From: Bog-793 sp050014835
Lineage (GTDB): Bacteria > Actinomycetota > Acidimicrobiia > Acidimicrobiales > Bog-793
Assembly (NCBI GenBank): GCA_050014835.1
Contig: JBEKCO010000034.1
Coordinates: 1-30,360, forward strand
DNA: 30,360 bases
Reading direction: 5' to 3'
Positions 22,180 to 28,228 of the stretch are shown here, piece by piece (the stretch's first letter is position 1; the number at the start of each line of letters is the position of its first letter). The translations under genes were made by a program, and so were the position numbers. The notes under the pieces were generated by a model that was not told the DNA's origin, ran no database searches, and saw only the letters and a list, made by a program, of their open reading frames with translations.

Positions 22180-23376
22180 TTAGGCGTTCGGCTGACTGCC
22201 GAGGACGACGAGATGGACCGACCTCACGGCATCGTGGAGCACGCCGAGCCGGACGTGGGTACCGGGCTGCAGCACGTAGAGGTGGGCCTGCAACTCGTCG
22301 AGGGAGGTCACCGGAGTGCCGTCGAGCGAGACGATGAGGTCCCCGGGCCCGATGCCGGCCTCGGCGAGGGTGCTGTTCGTGACGACGGTCTCGACGCGCA
22401 CTCCCGCCGGACGGCCCTTGGCGGTCACGCCTTCGAGACCGAGCCAGCCGTGGGTCACCCTGCCGGTCGCCATGAGCTCGTCGGCGACCGGGGCCGCGAG
22501 CCACGAGGGCGCGACGACCGCGCCGACCTTCGTGCAACCGGTGACGATCCCCTCGACGGCGCCGGTTGAGGCGAGGAGCGGGCTGCCGGGCGGTCCCGAG
22601 GCGGCAGAGAGGTCGGTCGTGAGGGCGCCGAGGAGCCGGTGCCCGCCGACCCGAGGCGACGCATAGAGGCCGCGCACGGTGCCGAGCGAGAACGCCGTGC
22701 CGCCCGGTGTCGTCACGGCGAGGGCGAAGGCGCCCCGTGCCATCGGGTCCGAGGAAAGCGCCGCCGTCGCCAGCCCCGTCACCCCGTTGATGTGCACGAT
22801 CGCCAGGTCGCTCTTCGCGTCGGCCCCGACGAGGTCGCCGATGTAGACGTCGCCGGTCGCCAGCGTGACGATCAGGGTTCCCGCGCCCGCGACGCCGTCC
22901 GCCGGGACGAGGATCATCCCGTCAGGGCGCACGACGAGGCCGAGGACGCGTGCGTGGGTCGCGCCGCGGATCGCCTCGACCGAGACCATCGCGGCACTGA
23001 CCCGGGTGACCGTCGCGGCGAGGTCGGCGCCGAGGTCGCGACTCGCCGACGTGGTGATCGCCGTCGTCGACTGGAGTTCTGCGATGTTCGTCACCGCGGG
23101 ATGGCCGATGCCGGTCATCGAGTCCGCGAGGTGGGTGCCGAGGGCGACGACGCCTGTCGCCAGCAGCGCGCCGACGACGCCGGCGGTGAGCGCGCTCCGA
23201 CGCGACGGATGGCTGAGCAGCCACCGGCGTCGGACCGCGACCGGGTCGAGCGGCAGCGACGGGTGCGACGCGCCGAGCTCGGAGGGGTGCCGCCAGAGGC
23301 GGTCCTCGGGGGGCAGCAGCGGCGGGCGCGGTCCCTCGTCGGGGGGTTCGTCGAATTCGCCCGGGGTGGACGTCAC
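22180..23376 (-). CDS. HtrA/DegP-like membrane-anchored PDZ protein without catalytic His and Ser
   Basis: A 398-residue protein. The cytoplasmic N-terminus contains PPEDRLWRHPSELG. One membrane helix lies at about 62-82, followed by an extracytoplasmic trypsin-like domain (about 115-300) and a PDZ domain (about 310-392, with GIGPGDLIVSLDGTPVTSLDEL). HtrA strands are clear (VVRPDGMILV, IVTLATGDVY, KSDLAIVHI). The His motif TNxHVV is VPADGV, with D160 at the His position; D190 is kept. The Ser motif GNSGGPL reads GPPGSPL (261-267), with Pro for Ser. It is probably a pseudoprotease that binds peptides. GTG 23376 follows a TAGCCT box. Confidence 0.85.
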   Translation of the reverse strand: MTSTPGEFDEPPDEGPRPPLLPPEDRLWRHPSELGASHPSLPLDPVAVRRRWLLSHPSRRSALTAGVVGALLATGVVALGTHLADSMTGIGHPAVTNIAELQSTTAITTSASRDLGADLAATVTRVSAAMVSVEAIRGATHARVLGLVVRPDGMILVPADGVAGAGTLIVTLATGDVYIGDLVGADAKSDLAIVHINGVTGLATAALSSDPMARGAFALAVTTPGGTAFSLGTVRGLYASPRVGGHRLLGALTTDLSAASGPPGSPLLASTGAVEGIVTGCTKVGAVVAPSWLAAPVADELMATGRVTHGWLGLEGVTAKGRPAGVRVETVVTNSTLAEAGIGPGDLIVSLDGTPVTSLDELQAHLYVLQPGTHVRLGVLHDAVRSVHLVVLGSQPNA

Positions 23377-23384
23377 GCAAGCGC

Positions 23385-23390
23385 AGGCTA
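23385..23390 (-). promoter_or_regulatory. -10 box (TAGCCT) of the HtrA-like gene
   Basis: On the minus strand TTAGCCT lies 8 nt before GTG 23376 (-14 to -9), so the transcript would have at most a couple of leader bases. It is the same hexamer as at guaA and mdh. Confidence 0.5.
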
Positions 23391-23467
23391 ATTGTCCCCC
23401 GGTCGAAAAAGACGTCAGCGGCCGGCGACCGCCGCGACCGCCGGCACTCGGCGGTCGCCACCCCTCC

Positions 23468-23473
23468 TACGAT
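23468..23473 (+). promoter_or_regulatory. Candidate -10 box (TACGAT) of the mreB-like gene
   Basis: TACGAT overlaps an in-frame ATG at 23472, which argues that this ATG is not the start. Initiation near 23480 would give a leader of about 22 nt before TTG 23502. Confidence 0.4.
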
Positions 23474-23501
23474 GTGGCGCAGTGGGATACGGGGCACCCA
23501 G

Positions 23502-24509
23502 TTGAGCGCCGAGTTCGCGCTCGACTTCGGAACGGGCTCGACACGCATCGCCGACGCCAGCGGCGCGCTGCTCGTCGACGAGCCGACCGTCGCGGCCGTC
23601 GACAAGGACACCGGTCGCGTCGTCGCGTTCGGTTCCGAGGTGCTCGGTCTCGGGGCTCGCGCGGCCGGTCGGGTCGTCGTCCGGTATCCGGTCCGCAATG
23701 GCCAGCTCGTCGACCTGGAACTCGTCGAGAAGGTGCTCGCCGAGGCCTTGCGGCGGGCCGGGGCCTCACGGCTGTCGCATCCGCGCGTCCTCGTCTGCAC
23801 CCACATCGGCGCGACCCGCGTGCAGAACCGGGCGCTCGATCGTGCTGTGCGCAAGGCGGGAGCGAAAGACGTCCTTTTCATCGCCCATCCGACCGCCTGC
23901 GCGATCGGCGCCGGGATCGCGATCGACGAGCCGACCGGTTCGATGGTGGTCGACGTCGGCGCCGGCACGACCGACGCCGCCGTCTTCGCCCTCGGGGGGA
24001 TTGTGGTCTCGTCGTCGTGCGCGCACGGCGGTGACGACCTGGACGAGGCGGTGAGGAGCTATCTGGTGCGCCAGCGCGAGATCCTCGTCGGCCGGGACAC
24101 CGCGCAGTCGGCACGCCGCGCCCTCGGGAGCGTGGCACCCCGCCCGGCGGACTCGGAGATGGAGGTCGTAGGCCGCGACGCCCGGACCGGGCGGCCGACG
24201 AGGGCGGTCGTAACGAGCGTCGAGCTGAAGCCGGTTATCTGGCCACTCGTCGCCTCGATGCTCGATGCCGCGGTGAACGGCATCACCGAGGCTCCCCCGG
24301 AGCTCGTGAACGACCTGATCGGCTCCGGGCTCCTGCTCGCGGGCGGCGGCGGCTTACTCGACGGATTCGACATGCGCCTCGCCAAGCTGACCGGAGTGCC
24401 CGTCCACGTCGCCGCCGCCGCCGGGCGGTGCGCGGTGCTCGGGGCGGCTCGCTGCCTCGAGCTGCCCGACGGGCTGTCCTACGCGGTCAGCGTGTCTCGG
24501 ATCCGCTGA
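23502..24509 (+). CDS. MreB-like bacterial actin
   Basis: A 335-residue actin-fold protein of normal MreB length. Phosphate loop 1 is ALDFGTGSTR; connect and phosphate-2 parts are AHPTACAIGAGIAI and MVVDVGAGTTDAAVFALGGIV. GGDDLDEAV follows, and the adenosine motif is LLAGGGGLLDGF. MreB forms membrane-bound filaments directing lateral wall synthesis. No mreC, mreD, rodA or pbp2 genes are next to it here. DFGTGST replaces the usual DLGTAN(T), so it may be a divergent paralogue. TTG 23502 fits family length and the -10 box; ATG 23472 would add 10 residues. Its end overlaps the opposing HEAT gene by 23 bp. Confidence 0.85.
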   Translation: MSAEFALDFGTGSTRIADASGALLVDEPTVAAVDKDTGRVVAFGSEVLGLGARAAGRVVVRYPVRNGQLVDLELVEKVLAEALRRAGASRLSHPRVLVCTHIGATRVQNRALDRAVRKAGAKDVLFIAHPTACAIGAGIAIDEPTGSMVVDVGAGTTDAAVFALGGIVVSSSCAHGGDDLDEAVRSYLVRQREILVGRDTAQSARRALGSVAPRPADSEMEVVGRDARTGRPTRAVVTSVELKPVIWPLVASMLDAAVNGITEAPPELVNDLIGSGLLLAGGGGLLDGFDMRLAKLTGVPVHVAAAAGRCAVLGAARCLELPDGLSYAVSVSRIR

Positions 24510-25113
24510 TCCCGAGCACGGTCTCGGCCGCTTGCCGGACCTGCCAGTCCCGGTCGGACAGCCGCTCGCGCAGGACGGCCTCGACATCGTCCCCGGTGAA
24601 CGCCGCCAGCGCGACGACCGCCCGGCGCCGGACGGCGGGTGCGTCACCGAGCGCGGCGAGGACCGCCGCCCGGCCCGCGTCGTCGCCGATGGCGCCGAGC
24701 GCGGCGACGGCGGACTCCCGGCAGAGCGGATCGGGGTGGGACCCGGCGATCTCGGCGAGCCTCGCGCAGGCCCCGCGGTCGCCCGACTCGCCGACGGCGA
24801 AAGCCGCGGCCTCGACGACGGTCGGATCGGCGTCGTCGAGCAGGGGGGTGAAGTCGGTGCCGGGGAGCCGGGTCGCGAGTTCGCACGTCGCCCGGCGCAC
24901 GGCCGGATCGGGGTCCCCGAGTGCCCGACGCACGTCGTCGGGCCGGGCGCGACCGGCGTTGACAAGCGCCGTGACCGCCGCGGCGCGCACCTTTGGCGAA
25001 ACGTCCGTGAGCAAAGAGCGGACGATTGCCTCGTTGCCACCGAATCCGGCGAGCGTCGCCGCGAGCCGCTTGCGCGCGACCGGGGCCTCGTCATCGAACC
25101 GGGCGCTGCCCAT
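24487..25113 (-). CDS. HEAT-repeat protein
   Basis: A 208-residue, all-helical repeat protein. About six HEAT/PBS-lyase-type repeats of ~30 residues are visible. Typical units are SPKVRAAAVTALVNAG, DPAVRRATCELATRL, DPTVVEAAAFAVGESG, DPLCRESAVAALGAIG, APAVRRRAVVALAAF and DWQVRQAAETVLGIS. Such solenoids act as protein-binding scaffolds; the partner is unknown. ATG 25113 is preferred because the frame further upstream is antisense to the PDZ-Lon gene. It is divergent from PDZ-Lon (43-nt gap) and converges on mreB with a 23-bp overlap. Confidence 0.82.
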   Translation of the reverse strand: MGSARFDDEAPVARKRLAATLAGFGGNEAIVRSLLTDVSPKVRAAAVTALVNAGRARPDDVRRALGDPDPAVRRATCELATRLPGTDFTPLLDDADPTVVEAAAFAVGESGDRGACARLAEIAGSHPDPLCRESAVAALGAIGDDAGRAAVLAALGDAPAVRRRAVVALAAFTGDDVEAVLRERLSDRDWQVRQAAETVLGISGSETR

Positions 25114-25156
25114 CGGGTTGTATGGATCACCCCCTTGCCGTGGCAGGCTACGGGAC

Positions 25157-26374
25157 GTGGGGAGCGGCGATGCCTGGGGCGCGCCCGGCGAGGAGGACTG
25201 GATCAACCCGCGTCGTCCGCTCGTCGGGTCTCCGGGACCCGGCAGCCAGGGTCCGAGCAGGCGCTCGCGGGCCGCCTTGCGGGTCGCAGTGGCGTTCGTC
25301 GCCGTGATCGTCGTCGCCGGTTTCATCGCCGCGCGCTGGGTGGTGCCGTACTACGCGATCACCCCGGGCACCGCCTTGAACGTCGGCCAGCTCATCTCGG
25401 TGCCGCGCGATGTAGCGCACACGCACCGGGGGAGCGTCGTCCTCACCGATGTGCAGCTGATCCACCTCACGGCGCTCGGATACCTGTACTACCGGTTCGA
25501 CGAGCACGCCGAGATCGACTCCGCCGCCGAGCTCACGGGCGGAGCGAGCTCCGCGGCCTACGACGAACAGGGCGTCGTCGAGATGGCGACGGCGCGCCAG
25601 TCGGCGACGTTCGTCGCCCTGCGTGAGCTCGGCTTCCATCCGCGCGCCGTGCCGTCCGGCGTCGTCGTACTCTCCGATCTCCCGGGTGCGGCGAGCGCGA
25701 TGACGCTCCCGGTCGGTGACGTCATCACCGCGGTCGGGCCGACGCGGACGGCCTCGCTCGGTCAGCTCGTCGCCGCGATCGAGGCGGTGGCACCGGGCCG
25801 CTCGACGAAGCTCACGTTCCACAAGTTCGGCTCTGGGACGTCGCGGACGAGGTCCGCCGTCGTCGGCGAGCTGAGGAGCTCCGGCCCGTCGTCGGCGACG
25901 GACTACACGTGCGCCGGAGTCGGATCGACGACCGGCCGGCTCGTCCGACGCTCGGGGCGCGCGACGAGCTGTCTTCCGGTCTACGCGGAGCAGCTCTACA
26001 CCGACACGAACGAGCCCTTCCGGGTCTCGATCAACGCCGACGGGATCGTCGGACCGTCGGCGGGGCTTTCTTTCACGCTCGGGCTGATCGAGAAGCTCGA
26101 CCGCGCCGATCTCACCGGGGGGCGACGGATCGCGGCGACGGGGACGATCGCGAACAACGGCTCGGTCGGGGAGATCGGCGGCATCGCCCAGAAGACGATC
26201 GCCGTCCGCGAGGCCGGGGCGACTGTCTTCGTGGTCCCCCGGGGGAACGCCGCGGCCGCCCGGGCGAACGCCGGACCGGACCTGAAGATCATTGCCGTCG
26301 CGTCGATCGGCCAAGCGGTCGGCGCGCTCGAGCGGCTCGGTGGCAGGCTCGTGCCAGCGCCGGGCGCCCGGTGA
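25157..26374 (+). CDS. PDZ and Lon-type protease domain membrane protein (YlbL type)
   Basis: A 405-residue membrane-anchored protease. A short cytoplasmic N-terminus is followed by one membrane helix (about 41-63), an extracytoplasmic strand region with the family motif YAITPGTALNVGQLI, a PDZ domain (about 160-225) and a Lon proteolytic domain. The Ser-Lys dyad is intact: S301 in GIVGPSAGLSFTL and K346 in GGIAQKTIAV. Homologues in Bacillus (YlbL) and mycobacteria (Rv3194c, from memory) act at the envelope. GTG 25157 gives the family-like N-terminus. Unlike its HtrA-like neighbour it keeps its active site. The DivIVA-fusion gene follows after 18 nt. Confidence 0.9.
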   Translation: MGSGDAWGAPGEEDWINPRRPLVGSPGPGSQGPSRRSRAALRVAVAFVAVIVVAGFIAARWVVPYYAITPGTALNVGQLISVPRDVAHTHRGSVVLTDVQLIHLTALGYLYYRFDEHAEIDSAAELTGGASSAAYDEQGVVEMATARQSATFVALRELGFHPRAVPSGVVVLSDLPGAASAMTLPVGDVITAVGPTRTASLGQLVAAIEAVAPGRSTKLTFHKFGSGTSRTRSAVVGELRSSGPSSATDYTCAGVGSTTGRLVRRSGRATSCLPVYAEQLYTDTNEPFRVSINADGIVGPSAGLSFTLGLIEKLDRADLTGGRRIAATGTIANNGSVGEIGGIAQKTIAVREAGATVFVVPRGNAAAARANAGPDLKIIAVASIGQAVGALERLGGRLVPAPGAR

Positions 26375-26379
26375 GGTCA

Positions 26380-26385
26380 TAGGCT
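26380..26385 (+). promoter_or_regulatory. -10 box (TAGGCT) of the DivIVA-fusion gene, leaderless
   Basis: CATAGGCT in the 18-nt gap after the PDZ-Lon stop puts TAGGCT at -13 to -8 of ATG 26393. No ribosome binding site is visible. The gene thus probably has its own start site in addition to read-through. Confidence 0.55.
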
Positions 26386-26392
26386 TCACGAA

Positions 26393-28222
26393 ATGGCTGA
26401 TCCGCGACCAATCACGATCTCATCACACCCGAACCTCGATCCCGACGCGGTCGCCGGCCGCGAGTTCCCGGTCGCCTGGCGCGGCTACGACCAGGAGTCC
26501 GTCCGACGGTTCCTCGTCGACGTCAGCCAGCTCCTCAGGCAGCTGCGGGCGAACCAACGTGAGCTGACCGGGCGACTAAGCGACGCCGAGCGCCGTGCCG
26601 CGGAGCCCGAGCTCGACGAGGCGACGGTCGCCACGGCGCTCGGTTCGGAGACCGCGAGGGTGCTCCACGTCGCCCACTCCGCGGCGAACGAGGTCGTTTC
26701 GAGGGCGGAGGCGCGGGCCGCCCACCTGATCGCCGAGGCGGAGGCGGCGACCCACGAGCTCCGGCGTCGTGGCGAGGCCGAAGCCGTCGCGATCGTCAGC
26801 GAGGCGCGGGGCGCGGCGAACGCGATGATCGACGCCGCCAAAGAGGACTGCCGGGCGATGATCGACGAGTCGCGCGAGGTTCGCCGGCGCATCCTGTCGG
26901 ACCTCGCCGAGCGCCGGAAGGTCTACTACTCCCAGATCGAGCAGCTGCGAGCCGGCAAGGACACGCTCTCATCGGTGGTCGCCCACGTGGCCGACACGAT
27001 CGTCGCGGTCCAGGCGCGTCTCGACGGCTCCGAGGAGGACGCGCGTGTGGCCGCGGAGGTCGCGCGGCGCGCGACGGAACTCGAACCGGCGCCCGCCGAC
27101 GCCGGTGCCGTGGTCGACGAGCCGCCCGCGGAACCTACCGGCCCGGAAGCCGACCACGGGGAGGAGTCCGGCGCCGATGATCTTGTCGACGCGGCGGTGG
27201 GTGGCGTCGCCGACGGACCGGCCCCGGCCGACGAGCGCGCCGAGGTTCCCGCGGACGGTGACTTCGACGCGGAGGTCGCGGTGGCGACCGACGTCCCGGG
27301 AGCCGCGATCGTCGACGAACTGTTCGCCCGCATCCGCGAGGCGTCCGCCGCCCCCGCGACCGCGTCAAAGGACCCGGAACTGGTGCCCGGCGGTTCCGTC
27401 CCGGTCGACCCCGCCATCGACGTGCCCGAGAAGGTCGCGTTGGTCGTCGACGCGTCCGGGACCGCGCCCGAGACGGGCGGTGCGCAGATCCCGGCGGGGC
27501 TGCTCGTCGGCGACGTCGTCGTGGAGCGGAGCGAGCTCCTGCGGCGGCGCGACGAGCTCGTCGAGGCTCCGCTCGGTGAGCTCGTTCACGTGCTGAAGCG
27601 GGCGCTGCGGGTCGAGCAGAACGAGCTGCTGCACCGCCTGCGCGAGGCGCCGCGGGGCACGGAACCGTCGACATTGTCCTCCCTGTCCGACGAGGCGCAG
27701 CGCCTCGCCGTGGCGGCGATCCCGGCGTTGGCTGCCGTGTGGCGGGAGGGGGCGAGATTCGCCCGGGAGCGAATGAGCGCGACCGGCCACCCGACGGGCG
27801 CGGATCCTTCCGACGACGCCGTGTCTCGCGCCGCGGCCGAGACGGTCGCCACGGAGCTGGGGACGGAGATCGCGACGTCGATCGCGACCCACCTCGTCCG
27901 GAGCTTCCGCGGCGGCGACGGCGAGGCCGCGTCGCTCCAGCACGCCGTCGCCGCCGCCTACCGCGACTGGAAGGTGGAGCGGATCGAGGACACGGCGAGC
28001 GACTACGCGACGAACGCCTTCGCCCTCGGAACGCTCGAGGTGGTCCGGTCCGCGCGGATCCCGGTCTCCTGGCTCGTCGACGACGGAGCGAGCCGCTGCT
28101 CGGATTGTGACGACAATGAGCTCGCCGGGCTGGTCGAGCCCGGCGCGACATTCCCGACCGGACAGCCCCATCCTCCGGCGCACGGCGGTTGCCGGTGCAT
28201 CCTCGTCCCGGCGGGGACGTAG
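26393..28222 (+). CDS. DivIVA-domain coiled-coil protein fused to a phage Mu gpF-like (minor head) C-terminal domain
   Basis: A 609-residue protein. Residues about 14-58 are DivIVA-like (LDPDAVAGREFPVAWRGYDQ, then SVRRFLVDVSQLL), the module that binds curved membrane at poles and septa. A long Ala/Glu/Arg coiled coil follows (about 60-225), then an acidic Ala/Pro/Asp-rich linker (about 225-340). The C-terminal helical domain (about 375-609) ends in C569-x2-C572, ELAGLVEPGATFPTG, then PPAHGGCRC with H597, C600 and C602. The last part matches the ending of phage Mu gpF / SPP1 gp7-type head-morphogenesis proteins (PF04233). No other phage genes are near. The domain call is by eye; its function is unknown. 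UPF0182 starts 6 nt downstream. Confidence 0.75.
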   Translation: MADPRPITISSHPNLDPDAVAGREFPVAWRGYDQESVRRFLVDVSQLLRQLRANQRELTGRLSDAERRAAEPELDEATVATALGSETARVLHVAHSAANEVVSRAEARAAHLIAEAEAATHELRRRGEAEAVAIVSEARGAANAMIDAAKEDCRAMIDESREVRRRILSDLAERRKVYYSQIEQLRAGKDTLSSVVAHVADTIVAVQARLDGSEEDARVAAEVARRATELEPAPADAGAVVDEPPAEPTGPEADHGEESGADDLVDAAVGGVADGPAPADERAEVPADGDFDAEVAVATDVPGAAIVDELFARIREASAAPATASKDPELVPGGSVPVDPAIDVPEKVALVVDASGTAPETGGAQIPAGLLVGDVVVERSELLRRRDELVEAPLGELVHVLKRALRVEQNELLHRLREAPRGTEPSTLSSLSDEAQRLAVAAIPALAAVWREGARFARERMSATGHPTGADPSDDAVSRAAAETVATELGTEIATSIATHLVRSFRGGDGEAASLQHAVAAAYRDWKVERIEDTASDYATNAFALGTLEVVRSARIPVSWLVDDGASRCSDCDDNELAGLVEPGATFPTGQPHPPAHGGCRCILVPAGT

Positions 28223-28228
28223 CGAATC

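Noticed and set aside
25118..25156. Strong divergent promoters between the HEAT and PDZ-Lon genes
   Set aside because: Only weak boxes (TACAAC on minus, TACGGG on plus) at poor spacing were found, so no promoter is claimed although one must exist.
26393..28222. Remnant prophage around the gpF-like domain
   Set aside because: No terminase, portal, capsid, integrase or attachment repeats lie nearby; both flanking genes are conserved envelope genes and base composition does not change.
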